Below, piece after piece: positions 44,151 through 56,400 of a stretch of DNA of 64,000 nucleotides (its first letter is position 1; each line of letters begins with the position of its first letter). The stretch lies in the NCBI GenBank assembly GCA_039000515.1, contig JBCFYV010000012.1, forward strand, positions 32,017,397 through 32,081,396, written 5' to 3'. A program made the position numbers and the translations under genes. Under the pieces are notes generated by a model. The model saw only the letters and a list, made by a program, of their open reading frames with translations, searched no databases and was not told the origin of the DNA. The DNA comes from Timema cristinae. Lineage: Eukaryota > Arthropoda > Insecta > Phasmatodea > Timematidae.

Positions 44151-46340
44151 CCAGAGGTTTTGTAAAAGAAGGATAAATTATCATTTTCCCATTGAAGTTT
44201 ATTTAATTATTTTTGTATTTTAGTGGCTATTATTATACAACACAACTGTACATATTTTCCCCAGCATTTTGGTTAGCCCTTAAAGATGGTTTATATTACT
44301 ATGAAAAAGTGTCAAAACAAAATATTCAATTATTTAGACTATTATTTACATTTTTAAAAACTACAGATATATCAAAAACATTCTTCTTTTGAATCCCAAC
44401 CAATTGAAGGACAATCAATAAATAAAGTTTAAATGAAGGGAATTACTAACAATATTATCAACATTAATAATTACACTCAAGTACACAAGATCCATTCTTG
44501 TTTTAAACTCAATTCAAACATAATCATAACTACATGAAACACCGTAAACCCAAACGATTGTTTTTACCATTGGACCCTCATTGCTAAGCTGCAGTATAGT
44601 CATCAGTGAAGGAAATTAAACTATATATCGATTTATTTTGACAAAAAAAATTTCGATAAAAAGAACTGCAAAAACATTGGCATTTTCTTGCGTTTCGTAC
44701 ACTCTTGAACAAATGAAATTTCAAAATTGAAGACCAGGAAACGGTAGCGCTTAAAATGTATGCAACCAAAATAGAACATTCTTTACGATTTGATTAGGTT
44801 TACATTTGGTAGCCACGTAAAATATCATATAAGATAATCAAATAAGTCTTAAAATTTTAAATTGGAATTGTGGAAGCTAAGGGAGGGTGATGGGGATAGA
44901 GGGGTTTGGAAATGAGAGTAAATTGCCATCTTTCCAAATAAAATATACTTTTTTGCCTGAAAGAAAATATAAATTTGCCAATTTGATTAAAGGACCATCC
45001 CGCATAACCATAAAAGTTAGAAAGTTTGGGATTCAAAAATTTACTGCTGGGAAATGAGAGGGGCCTCTAAAATTTCCTAAGCTATAATAACTATGTGTTC
45101 CAAATGCAGGTACACTTTATACTAACTAAACCTTCCTTATCCCTAACACAATAGCGTAATTAGTAATACATAAGCGTTTAACTCAAACAAATATAACAAA
45201 ACACAAAATGTTATAGATGTTGACAAAAAAACTTTCTAAAAGGCTCTTTTTATAAAAATAAAACTGTAGTAAAACATTTGGAACACTATATTTGTCAAGG
45301 CAGAGTAAAAAAGTCTAAAGTATTAAAATTAAATCAACACACAAGCTAAATCTTATCTTAAAGTGGATAATTAGATTTACAAATACATAGCTGTTATCGC
45401 ATATCTATGTGCGACATAATTAAAATAAACACATTCAAGTGACATAACTTGGTGAGCATGATTCTCTTTGAATAATAATGATGCTTCATAATTAATATGT
45501 TTCTGTAAAATAGCCTATTATTTAATTTATGCTTGTTGGTGAAATGTGCTCTTTTTTCAAACATGTTTTTATGATCGTGCTTAGGTAAAGTTTGCATTGT
45601 CAATGGAGTGCGACGGCCGCCCTGCGATTGCGCTCATTTGTGCACTCAGATTGTAGACTAAGTAATATTTTATTTCTAAGGTTCTTTTATTTGTTAACTG
45701 CCATAATGGTTTGTGATTTCCATGGTTAGCTTATGATTGTACACGAGGGATCTTTCAAAATTAGAACAGCTGGATGTTAACCAATAAAGCAAGAATGCTA
45801 TGGCAAAATACATCAAAGCTCGATCTAGTACAATATGAAATCAAAGTGACCAAAATATTATGAAATATATCAATGTCAAAATTTGTTTGACACTCATTTG
45901 AATCAAATTTTAGTTTCAAACCCATCCAAACTACATATTCAGAACCTTTTTTCTTTACTTTAGTAGATATTTTTATGCTAAACACTTAATAACTATAGCT
46001 GTGATAAAAATAATATTTGGGTATAGTTAAGAATATATTTTTTCATATACTTTGTATTGTCAACAATTTTACTCACTTTACTAAACTCTTTTATTTTAAT
46101 ATAAATATTTATTTACCGAAAGAGTTTTCAGTGTAATTTTTTTATATTTATTTATTTTTCCCTTTACTAAAATTAATAGATATTTAATTTTCCATACATA
46201 CATGAGAAGGTGTTGGACAAAACATTAGGAGCTTTTTGTTATGTAATCCTAACGCGCGTTTAGGGAGATTAGCTTCATTATCAGACTTGACCGATTTGTT
46301 AACTTTCATTGCACATTAATATAAAATAATACTGATACAT
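44151..46340. other. Intergenic DNA with one SINE-B 3' remnant
   Basis: 45095-45205 resembles a SINE-B body and tail on the + strand (CCTTCCTTATCCCTAACACA, then ATAAGCGTTTAACTC), strongly eroded. Otherwise no gene or repeat ends. Confidence 0.4.
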
Positions 46341-46344
46341 AGAA

Positions 46345-46558
46345 CTGCGTCTACTTCTTTTTCGGGTTATTGCTTAAGTACTAATTACTCTAATGGGCTA
46401 GGATTTGAGGATGTAATCCTGCATTTGCGTAGAGGGAATGTAAAACCATTTACGAATCCAGTTCAATCAAGCGAGATTTGACCCTTGGTCTCCCCATCCT
46501 CAGCAGACTAGCTCAACACTCAACTAGTGTGTTAGCTAACTATGCCAAGGCGGGTATT
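46345..46558 (-). repeat. SINE-B, nearly full length
   Basis: Tail GCGTCTACTTCTTTTTCGGG, body GCATTTGCGTAGAGGGAATG, a decayed reversed B box (CGAGATTTGACCCTTGG), and the head TGTTAGCTAACTATGCCAAG, which is the reversed A-box side. Confidence 0.75.
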
Positions 46559-46797
46559 AGTATAAAATAATGTTGAATATAATCATTCCAGTGTTTAAAA
46601 TAAGGAGATATTGCAGATACCAAATATATACTTAGGAAACTCTTTTCATTGTATTTTCCATGCTTTTAACCATTTTTTTTTTAGTTTATAAAGTGGCATA
46701 TTACTTGTATATTTAGTTTGTATTAATTTGCCAAAAAAATGTGAAAATAAATGCAACCTTTACAACATAAGTATTTAATTTTAATTATTGATATATT

Positions 46798-47012
46798 TTG
46801 TGTACCATGTCTTACTTCCCATTACGGCTATCCGCGTATTTACTCCAATGGATAAGGAATGAGGAAGGTAAAATGTTTAGGAAATGTGCCCGTATTTGCA
46901 TTGAAGGAGAATTATAAGCATATTAGGAAAAAACACACTCAGTACACCCGATCAGGATTCAAACACTGATATCTCAGTTATTTGCAGTTCAGTATAACGA
47001 AGTAGTGAATCC
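46798..47012 (-). repeat. SINE-B, nearly full length, decayed
   Basis: Tail ACCATGTCTTACTTCCCATT, body GGATAAGGAATGAGGAAGGT, reversed B box AGGATTCAAACACTGATATC, head side to AACGAAGTAGTGAATCC. It lies 240 bp from the previous copy in the same orientation. Confidence 0.7.
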
Positions 47013-47650
47013 TAAAGAATTGTGACCACAGATGCTGGTCACAAAATATTTAATAATTCATTTTCACAAGTGCATTTCCCCTAACGTTTAAGCTGTAGAA
47101 GCACTGGCAATGTATATTTGTTTCCAACACACTAAATTGTATGAAAAGTTTTGGTCAATGAAAGGAGGGGTAAGGGATTACCGCTACCTGAACTACTGTA
47201 CTCAGAGAGATGGCAGCTCTTAGCTTGGCTTTCTAAGGAGTAATATTTTGCAAGACAGTTGTTTTAAAGAATTTTCACTTAGAAGCGCTATTATCACTGT
47301 ATATTTTAAGTTCTACCTGACTCGAGGGGCGCAACAAATATCCCATAAGGCTACATATGTTATTTCCTTGTCTGTGGGCTAGGGTCAAAATAAATTAAAC
47401 TTGTTGATATATTTCCCTATAACTTCTAGATATGAAGTTTGAAAAAAATCAAACTGTATCAAATCCGTGGCCAGGAACTGACAGACAGAATTGTAAAAAA
47501 TAGTTTTTTGAGTTTATAAAGATAATAAAAATTCATCAATGTCCTGAAATCAATTTTTTTTAGGATTACAATACTTTCTCTTGATATGAGAAAGTAAAAA
47601 GGCGGTTACCCTGGTATGTGTTTGGACACTGCTCTGCAACAAGAAAATTG
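47013..47650. other. Intergenic DNA
   Basis: No supportable feature. Confidence 0.4.
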
Positions 47651-47665
47651 CTTAACTAAAGACTG

Positions 47666-47944
47666 GATGACCTGGTGGTCTAGGGGTAAGGTGTCGGACT
47701 TCTGTGGTTGGTCCGGGTTCAATCCTCGGTCCCGGCACAAATTTATCTCATTACCAAACCCTTCCTTCACCTCTGACAAGACATCTTGTGAATGTGGGGA
47801 ATGCCAGGCCTCCACCGTGGTTCGGAATCCACGTTAAACTGCAGGTCCTCCATTTCATCTCACAATCACCCTACCATTACACATTAGCGCGTATAACCTG
47901 AACGGGTAGTAAGACGCGGTGCTAAAATAATAATTATACTAATA
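47666..47944 (+). repeat. SINE-A, full-length reference copy
   Basis: A 279-bp SINE. The tRNA-like head has A box TGGTCTAGGGGTAAGGTG (47676-47693) and B box GGTTCAATCC (about 47716-47725), within GACCTGGTGGTCTAGG...CCGGGTTCAATCCTCGGTCC. The body has CTCTGACAAGACATCTTGTG, CGTGGTTCGGAATCCACG and CTCACAATCACCCTACCATT, and the tail GGGTAGTAAGACGCGGTGC plus AATAATAAT. Flanking 10-mers CTAAAGACTG (47656-47665) and CTTAAGACTG (47945-47954) match at 9 of 10 positions. The overlapping open frames of 65-73 codons are not genes. Confidence 0.88.
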
Positions 47945-48023
47945 CTTAAGACTGTCTGTTTTATTAGCAATTCATGTATAGCTAACATTGTATCACCACT
48001 CTCCAACACCAACACTGTTTACT

Positions 48024-48385
48024 CAGGGTGGCTACAATACTTATTTTATAAAATTCCCTGACTTTTCCAGGCAACATTTTTAAATTTTCCCCGACTACTT
48101 TTTTCCAGTTTTAATGGTGATTATGACTTGTTTTATTTATTATTGATCATATTTAAAAAAAAGTTTGTATCTACTAAACATTAACAGTTTTATCAGTTAT
48201 TTTAAAAATTAAAATGTTATTTTATTTAGGTATTATTAACTTTTTTTAGTGTTTAGTTGCGAAATTAATGTGATATTTTAGACATATTATTTAATTCCCT
48301 GAATTTTCCTTATTTTTAGTTAAATTCTCTGACATTTCCTTGTCATCCAAAAATTCCCTCACTTTTCCCTGTCTGTAGCCACTAT
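48024..48385. mobile_element. Short non-autonomous DNA element, copy 2
   Basis: Starts CAGGGTGGCTACAATACTTA and ends CCCTGTCTGTAGCCACTATG. Over its whole length it parallels 35698-36070, with scattered substitutions and small gaps. A 65-bp flanking stretch (from GACTGTCTGTTTTATTAGCA) occurs on both sides, at 47951-48015 and 48396-48455. Confidence 0.65.
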
Positions 48386-48389
48386 GTTA

Positions 48390-49300
48390 CTGAGGACTGT
48401 CTGTTTTACTAGCAATTCATATGTAGGTAACATTTTATCATCAACACTTGCTTAGTGAGAAAGCAGACTCACCACTTACTAGTTAATAAACTAAACATTT
48501 TAATACAACAAAGTGTCTACTATGCTTCGTACCTTGGATATAAACACTATAGCTTTTACTCTTTGAAACACATTTATAGTATGTTAGTATTTTAAAATAC
48601 ATTACTAATTTATACATCTAATACATCATGCCTGTTCCATTCTATCTCGGTCCAGCAAATTTACCCTTTCTTTAAACTAGTGGCGTGCATAGACACTTCC
48701 ATCAGGGGGGCCTCTGGGATTTTACCAAGTTTCGTCCCATATCATCGTCCAAGTTTAAAAAAAAAAATCAGATGTCTCTAAAAGCTATTTGGAGTCACCC
48801 ACCCCCAGATAATTTATTTGGAGTGATCTTTAAATGGATTTATTTTAATTAGATGCTTCTAGAGTCTAGAGGTTAGCTTAATAAATATTTTCAATTGTAT
48901 TTAGAGTTCAATGCGTTCTTCTCCCACCAAATAGTTAAGTTTTACAATGGCGTGTGTGTGCGCGCGCCTCATTGAAAACAATATTTGGAGCAACATTAGG
49001 GGGTTCCATGGTCTATCTGGCTCTCTTTGTAGATATACCAATGTAAAACATAATTTATATCCAAGATGTACCTTCTTCAACATGTAGGCTTAAATATACA
49101 GTTTCAATAATATCTTGCATAGTTTTAGATTAAAAAAAAAACTAGTGAATTTTTTACTTTATTCTTTGTTAGCCTATATTTCTACTAAAAAAAAAAGAAT
49201 GAATATCAACACTAAAGCAACAAAATTAATGATAAAAACTTTGAACGCAAAAACGTTTCTAGACAAACACCTCTATCCTTTATTATTAAAAATCCATCCT
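48390..49300. other. Intergenic DNA with G-rich repeat trace
   Basis: 48675-48870 (GTGGCGTGCATAGACACTTC, then AGGGGGGCCTCTGGGA) resembles the start of a degraded DNA transposon of the G-rich type noted in MAO introns. No ends or coding sequence. Confidence 0.35.
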
Positions 49301-49304
49301 AATT

Positions 49305-49548
49305 TCATGGTAGAGTGGGCTAAGATATCACTGTCACCAGACCTGAATGCCGATAATGGAGATATTGGGGTTTGAATTCTGATTGGGTGTACTCAAAGTG
49401 GTTTTTCCTAAATGGTTTCTCACTTTTTTTTTTACGCAAATGCAGGTATATGTCCTCTAAATTATGTTTACTAAAGCTTAATACACTAGTGTAATTAATG
49501 TATATGAGTATAAGCCAAAGGGTTAGTTACTATGTAGTGCTAAGAAAA
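49305..49548 (+). repeat. SINE-B, full length, decayed
   Basis: Head GTAGAGTGGGCTAAGATATC, B box GGGTTTGAATTCTGATTGGG, body TTTTTCCTAAATGGTTTCTC and ACGCAAATGCAGGTATATGT, and an eroded tail with GTATAAGCCAAAGGGTTAG. Confidence 0.7.
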
Positions 49549-49598
49549 CAATCAACAACTATCATTAGTCATTACTAACATTGCAAATGTTGTCTTAC

Positions 49599-50177
49599 CT
49601 TTATGATGCCAATCTCTTGTTTTTTGTATTTTTCTCGGCTCATTGTGGGGATGTCCAGTACTGCCAAAATTTCTTTAAATTATGAGTATCCTGTTCTAAT
49701 TGAAACAATGCCCCAAACAACATCATTCAATTAGTTTTTGTGCTGGTACGCAAAACAAATTGAGGTAATGTATTGCGTAACACCACAATTGTCAAAAAAA
49801 TAAACCAGAGTAAATTCATGCCCATTTCTTATTTCCTTTTCTAGTTTATAGTGGCCTAACATACACGATTTGGAGTGCTCACCTAATTTAATGAGCTGTT
49901 TAGAAAAATGCATTACATCAATAATTCGGTGACCCGTAGTAGGAAAATCCTGTGCCCTTTCAACGTTTTCTATGACAAATGGTGGTAAGGTATTGTCATT
50001 ACGATATTCAGATTTAGAAAGAATAATTTCACTAAAGAGTGAAGGAAGTTCCACATTTGGTATTAAATCCTCCAATTTGTCATCTTCATCAAAAATGTAT
50101 GTGACTGCCTGAATATCTTTAGAGCTGGGAGGGTTCCTACAATTGGTGTAAAGTCTTCACAATCTTTGTTGCAAGTC
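49599..50177 (-). pseudogene. Mutator-like (PF20700-type) transposase fragment, exon with intact splice sites
   Basis: Reverse-strand exon. It has a good acceptor (TTATTCAATGCTTTTAG) before 50177 and a good donor (AAAG then GTAAGA) after 49599. The main frame reads EDLIPNVELPSLFSEIILSK, then GHRIIDVMHFSKQLIKLGEH and GHYKLEKEIRNGHEF. Past an in-frame stop near 49735 comes WGIVSIRTGYS, a stop, FKEILAVLDIPTMSREKYKK. The order GRRIVDI..F...L, then G....G....LLAVLDIPSMS is that of the Mutator-like transposase domain common in insect genomes. Frame changes at the start and two stops in the second half make it a pseudogene. Confidence 0.6.
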
Positions 50178-50267
50178 CTAAAAGCATTGAATAATAGATA
50201 ATTTACATAGTTATTTATTTCTAACAGAACGTCTTACCATCCGTCTAAGCTATTCACAATTATTTAT

Positions 50268-50430
50268 TATTATAGGGTAAGAGTGAGTAAAGTAGACTAG
50301 AGGATATATACTGTGTTTGTATGGAGGATGAGTGGGAAATTGTTACTAAAAGAAGTTTTAGTAGATTACACCAAGTCAGAATTCAAACCTTGACCTCCTG
50401 CTCACCAACATATCAGACAAAAGTATAATT
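50268..50430 (-). repeat. SINE-B fragment in the Mutator-like intron
   Basis: Body GGGTAAGAGTGAGTAAAGTA and TGTTTGTATGGAGGATGAGT, reversed B box CAGAATTCAAACCTTGACCT, head eroded. Lies between the two exons of the Mutator-like pseudogene. Confidence 0.6.
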
Positions 50431-50710
50431 TACTCGGCACACAAACTGGTTAGAATTTATAATTACTAAACCATAATTTATAAATTATATAATAATATAA
50501 TCAATACTTTAGATTTTCTGTATATTTAATAACTATTTCAAACTTTAGGTAGTCAACATAATCAATTTCAAAAACTAGCCATCATTTATGTTTAGAACCA
50601 GACACATTTCATGTACAAGGCTGTACATTTTCTTTTTTACAATTATTTATCAACATAAATATATTTGGCACATTTTCTGCATACTTGCAGAATTTTTTTT
50701 AGAAAATAAA

Positions 50711-50857
50711 GAATTAAAATTACAGTTACCTTTAAAACGATTCAAATTTATTTCCAGTTAAATATGCTTCTTCTTTCAGGTTTCTCCTTCTCTTCTTTAT
50801 CTCTGGATCTTTTGCATACTTTACTTGGAAATGAACGAGGCTTAGGCATTTTGTACA
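50711..50857 (-). pseudogene. Putative first exon of the Mutator-like gene
   Basis: Reverse-strand start at 50857 gives MPKPRSFPSKVCKRSRDKEE, then KEKPERRSIF, a short basic lead of the kind that starts these insect transposase genes. A consensus donor (AAAG then GTAACT) follows at about 50711. The frame has a stop just before the donor, so the exon is decayed. Confidence 0.4.
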
Positions 50858-50859
50858 CA

Positions 50860-51700
50860 GTAAAATTCATATTAAAATTGATTATATTTATGACGGTTAA
50901 ATTGTAGCCTACGCTCAAACTAAAATATAAAACTAAACATGTCAAAGAATACTGGTAACAATAGACTGTTCAGCGTTCACACATTACATAGCTAACAGGC
51001 AAGGACAGTCTAAATATCAAATTATTACTACTTGTATGTTTTTGTACTTCAATACTGTTCTCAGCTGATTTTAAAAAGTTTGCTGTCTTCTTCCCCCTCA
51101 TCACTCCTCGCCTACCTGCTGCTGTCAATAAAAAAACTCTACCTGTGTTTGGTTCTCAATGATACAAATCGGTTTAGCTGTATTTATTTCTGTGAAGATC
51201 ACGTAATTTTGGGCAATTTCCTATCCAGTTTTTAAAATATGATAGTAACTATTGTATGAAAAACGTCAAATGAACCAATATTTATTGCTAAATAAGGAGA
51301 GTTAAATTTAATTTCAAAATACAAAGTAGTTTTCTATTAGGGAATTTATTTGTAAAAGTATGAGAAATTCTGTCGCCGATTCAATTTGATCATTTATAAA
51401 TAAAAATTAATATTTTGGAAAATATGGTACAAGCCGTGCTTAAAATATATTTACCACATAATGCTATACTATCTATACACCCATAAAAAAATTAAGGTTT
51501 TTACTTGTATTACTTGATACTTGGAGAAGAATTAGCATTATCAAGTTGCATTAAACATTATAACTATTTAAATGAAAAAATACATAACAATTTTGCTCTA
51601 TTATTACTTATTTTAATGTTTTTATTATATCAAAAAGGTTTACAACCATAAAAATAAGAAAATAAAATAAAATATTATCACTCTTGCTCAGCCTTAAGCT
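50860..51700. other. Intergenic AT-rich DNA
   Basis: No supportable feature; the frame at 51032-51235 is low-complexity. Confidence 0.4.
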
Positions 51701-51704
51701 TAAG

Positions 51705-52410
51705 CTTCCACTTGATGTACTTAATAATCAATTTTTAAAACGCAATAGTATGCACAGTTTATTTAATTGAGATAATATCAGCATTTCCACTTCTAAATCA
51801 TTTGGTTAGTTAAATTGTTTAAAATTAATTTTAAATATCAATAACATAGAGCTTTAAAACCACTTTCAACTGATAAATTTTGTCAATATTGTCACCCATT
51901 TTTAATTATACTGGATTAAAGTTGTTCATATGTATTGCCATGACAATGCAATGAAAATAAAAATAGCTAAGAAGATAACTAAATAATGGAATGATTCTTT
52001 TTACTATTTATACATGGTCCATTTCTAAAATAATAATTTACGTTAAATTAAAAATGTGATATCAAAATTATCTTATATTAAATGTTTACAAACTTAAGAT
52101 ATTTAAAACTTGTATTAATTAATACGTTTAGCTAAAAAAACTAGCTTTAGTTTAGTTATTATTTAGTTATGGAACTATTTTATATTATTTGCTAGAAATA
52201 TTATTTTAATCGTGTTATTTTAATTTTAAAGTATCAGCATCAACATTTATAAACATTAAAAATTGTAAGTGAAGTAAATTTCTCAATAAAATAATGTTTA
52301 ATGAGATCCTGTACAAAGCACATGTGCAATTGGGCTTAGAGGAATGGAAATGGAACAGAACCCACAATAATACACAATTACACTAAGGAATAATAAACGA
52401 AATATGAAAC
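51705..52410. repeat. Left arm of a large inverted-repeat (foldback) element
   Basis: About 700 bp, matched in reverse by 57940-58728. Matching landmarks, left then right read in reverse: TAATAATCAATTTTTAAAAC / AAATAATCAATTTTTAAAAC; ATTGCCATGACAATGCAATG / GTTGCCATGGCAAAACAATG; AATTTCTCAATAAAATAATG in both; AGGAATGGAAATGGAACAGA in both; ATTACACTAAGGAATAATAA in both. Identity by eye is around 75-85 percent. There is no coding sequence. Confidence 0.8.
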
Positions 52411-52526
52411 GCTTTAAATTTCTAATTGTTTATAATTCTTACAGGGTTAATTACGTTACTGAAGCATATTTTGGGAAAATATTAGCTTATTAAAATGGCA
52501 ATTCTATTAACGTTTTATCAAAACAG

Positions 52527-52925
52527 TGAAGAAACACACTACAATAATCTAAAGTGATAGTTAAAGAAGTTAACCTGAAAGGATAGTTAGGTTAGGCCTA
52601 GATATAAACAAACCCAATTCTCTATTTTCTTTCTACAATTTTACACTTCCCACTTCTTCAAACTTCCACAGATGGGCATTGTTTTGAATTTTAGGACATA
52701 TTTATTTTTCATATGAAGAGACATTAATGAAAATGTAATATTTTTGAAAATTCAAACTAATGTTCAACTATGAAATTTTTGAAGAAGTGGAAAGTGTAAG
52801 AGTTTAGGAAGACATGAAGAGAGAAGTGTCTTTGTTCCTATCTAGGCTTAACCTAACTATCCTTTCAGGTTGGCTTCCTTCACTTTCACTTACTTTACAT
52901 TATTGTAGTGTTTCTACACTGTCGT
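52527..52925. repeat. Second, inner inverted repeat
   Basis: 52527-52660 pairs with 52784-52925. The core AACCTGAAAGGATAGTTAGG is followed by TTAGGCCTAGATA on the left; its exact reverse TAACCTAACTATCCTTTCAG, preceded by TATCTAGGCT, is on the right. Outer words CACTACAATAAT and CCACTTCTTCAAA also pair. The loop is about 120 bp. It lies inside the large foldback, left of the Copia insertion. Confidence 0.75.
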
Positions 52926-53020
52926 GTTATACATTTCCAAGCCATCATGTGATTATTAATTTTATTAACTTATTTTTGTAATTGTTACTGTAATTTTAAT
53001 GTCTTTTTTTTTAGTGCTGT

Positions 53021-53278
53021 TGTTGGGACTTGAGTAATTCCATCCACTCACTAGAGCATTTTAGTGGGTGAACCTGACTTGCAAGAAGATAGGCATTGCC
53101 TTCTAAATGTTCTTTAATGTTTTGTTTTACGTTATTGATTTCTTGTTCTGTGACTTATATATGATCTGTACTATTAATTATAAGAATGAACAAATAATCA
53201 TGAACAATTTTGCTTTGTGTTTTAAATATGTACAAGATATGTAAACCATTAATTGATGTCATAATACCATTTCCAACA
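53021..53278 (+). repeat. Copia 5' LTR
   Basis: 258 bp, TG...CA ends (TGTTGGGACTTGAGTAATTC to ATACCATTTCCAACA). Compared with the 3' LTR it carries an extra AGGCAT-like stretch near 53091-53097 and single-base differences. Confidence 0.93.
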
Positions 53279-53292
53279 GGTTATGGGCCCAG
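53279..53292 (+). promoter_or_regulatory. Copia primer-binding site (internal initiator tRNA type)
   Basis: GGTTATGGGCCCAG begins at the base after the LTR and is complementary to the anticodon-stem region of initiator methionine tRNA (CTGGGCCCATAACC), not to a tRNA 3' end. Drosophila copia is known to prime from such an internal tRNA cut, so this is the copia mode of priming. Confidence 0.85.
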
Positions 53293-53427
53293 ATACGTTT
53301 TTAAGGTTCAAGTGAAAGTTTAAACAGAAGTTTTGAGTGTTTGTTATTCGTGATCGTTTGTCTGCAACACTACATCAGTTCGTGTTGGTTAGCTTCTGAT
53401 TCGATTAACTCAAAAATTGTGCTCAAA

Positions 53428-56400
53428 ATGTCATCAGTTAATGTCAGTAATTATAAAATAGAGCCATTAAATAAAAATCATTATGATTCATGGGAAATAC
53501 AAGCAAAAGTAGTCCTCATTCGTAGTGGATTTTGGTGTTACGTGAGTGGTGAAACATCAATACCTGCAGAAGAAGCAGATAAGAAGAAATGGCAGGAATA
53601 CGACTAACATGCAAGGTCAGATCTAATATTGATAATATCCCCAAACGAACTAAAACAGGTGAAAAATTGTGACACATCGAAGTCAATATGGGACAAATTG
53701 AAAAGTGTATACCGAAGTCGAGGTCCTGCTCGTAAAGCCACATTACTAAAACAACTCGTTCTGCACAAGATGAAGTACAACGATGATATGAGTACCAACC
53801 TATATGAGTTCACAGATGCTGTGGATAAGCTCCAAGATATGGGAATAGAGATAAACGGTGATTTGTTGAGCATCAAGATGCTCTACAGCTTATCCCCTGC
53901 CTACGAAAATTTTCGTATAGCAATTGAAAGTAGGGATAGTTTACCAACTCCTAGTGAATTAAAAATCAAGATTATGGAAGAATCAAATGCTAGATACAAG
54001 GACGAGCTCAAAGATAAGCATGAGGATGCATTTTTTGTTAAAAAATTTAATAAACATCATCATAAAATTTTTAATTCAGGTCAAAATCTCAAAATTTTTC
54101 GATCTGGTCAAGGTCATCAAAATAAATATAGTGGTAACATGAACTGCCAAAGGTGCAAAAAGTCTAATCATAGGCGGAAGATTGCTGGTTTAACAAGAAA
54201 AAGGAATCAAACCTTCAAAATTGAAGAATGTCTTTCAATAGGCCTACACCCATCACCACCCATGAATTCTATTTGGTGTTTGGATAGTGGATCTACTTCA
54301 CACATGTGCTATGACTAAACAAAATTTTCAAAACTATCTGAGCCAAATAATCATGGCATTCTCAAGCTCGCATCAGAGGAACACACTGCAAGTATTTCAG
54401 GTCTGGTCTAGTCAAAATTAAGCTCGATGATGACTGAATAGTAAATTTACCTGAAACTTTGCATGTACCAAAATTGACCACAAATATTCTCTCTGTCGCA
54501 AAAATTACTGATAAAGAATTAAGTGTTATTTTCAAGAAGGATTGCGCGCAAGTTGTAGATGATCATGGTCATCTTATTCTAAAAGCAACAAGATACAATG
54601 GTCTATACTGTTTTGATGCAAACATGTCAGAATATGCAAATTTATCTTCAGAAATTCCTGAAAAATCAAAAATTAAAATGTGGCACAGAAAATTGGGTCA
54701 CATAAATCAGTCTGATTTAAAATTGGCTCTAAAAGATAATCGCCTCAAAGGTTTGCATTTTAACACCAATGAAAGTCTTAGTGTGAAATATGTATTAAAG
54801 GGAAATTCACCAGACTACCTTATCACATTAGGGAACAACCGAAAACTGTAGTCAAGCTAGAAATAATACACACGGATGTTGTAGGCCCCATGCACACCAC
54901 TTCACCCGGAGGCTCCAGATATTTTGTTACTTTTATTGATGAGAGAACTCGCTATACCAGAGTATATTTCCTGAAAAATAAAAACGAAATCTTAAATACT
55001 TTTAAAGAATTTAAAAATTAAGTAGAAAATCTGACAGAAAAAAAGATTAAATATCTTCAAAGTGACAATGAAAGGGCAGAATATAGAAATTTGGAGTTTG
55101 ACAAATTCTTATCAGATTGTGGGATTAGAAGAAGTGTTTCCGTTGTAAGATCACCCCAGCAAAATGGATTGGCCGAACGAAAAAATAGGTCACTGCAGGA
55201 TAAGGCCAGATGCCTACTACTGGAATCAAATTTGCCCCACTCATTCTGAGCTGAGGCCATCAATTGTGCAAATTATTTATTAAATCGCGGCCCATCGAGA
55301 ATTCTGAAAGGTGAAACTCCATATCAAAAGTGGACTGGTCATGTACCTTCAGTTCATCATCTTCAAGTTTTTGGATACAAAGCGTTCATGCACAACAAGG
55401 ACCCCAACAGAAGAAAATTTGATTCACGAGCCAAAGAAGGCATTTTTGTTGGATACTCTGAAGTATCAAAGGCCTATCGTATTTGGGTGCCATCCCAAAG
55501 AAAGATTTCAATTGCGAGAGATGTAAAAATAATTAACAAGCTCTACTATGAATCCAACCAAGAACCCTCAAATGGTGATCCATTCAGTGAAGAATACTGT
55601 TAACAACTATCAAATACGTCGAAAAAGGAAGAAAACAGTAACAGTCAAGAGATTACAGTAATAAGGAATGAAGAAAATTTAGATGAAATTAATGCAGTCG
55701 CAAGTGACAGAGAAGAAAACAATGAAGGATCTGAAGATAGCTTTGAGGAAGAAGGACAAAGATGTTTAAGACCAAGAAATACAATTAGACTACCCTCTTG
55801 GATGAATGAATATGACATGTCAGCATTATGTGAAGTTAAGGAAGCTCTAGAAGGGCCAGATGCAGAAGAATGGCATGAAGCCATAAAAATGAAATCAAAG
55901 CTCATATAAAGAATGATACTTGGGAATTGGTGACAAAACCAAATGGAGCAAATGTAATAAGTTCCAAAATAGTGCTAAAAAATAAGTATAAACAAAATGG
56001 CGATCTTGAGCGGAGAAAAGCACGTCTTGTAGCTAGAGGATTCTCACAAAGACCAGGACTTGACTATGGAGAGACGTATGCCCCAGTCGCCAGATTAAGC
56101 TCTATCAGAACTCTTCTTGCTGTAGCAGTCGAAGAAAATCTAAAAATAAATCAACTTGATGTCTCAACAGCTTTCCTTAATGGGGATATAGACGAAATTT
56201 TTTTTATGCAAAAGCCAGAATTTCTAGAAAGAATCCTATGCAACATCATGGTTGAAGAAAGTGCTAATGAAGACTCCACCATGTTCAAAAAGGTAAAGAA
56301 AATGCTTGAAGAGCTACGCAAACAAAATGGTGAAAAAGTATGTCGTCTTAAGAAGGCGTTGTACGGACTAAAGCAAGCAGGACGCCAATGGTTCTGTACA

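Noticed and set aside
47676..47735. Candidate tRNA gene on + strand
   Set aside because: This is the tRNA-like head of SINE-A; the same unit with body and tail occurs elsewhere and it carries target duplications.
53341..53427. Upstream extension of the Copia Gag frame
   Set aside because: The frame is open upstream but has no ATG; the ATG at 53428 directly precedes recognisable Gag sequence.
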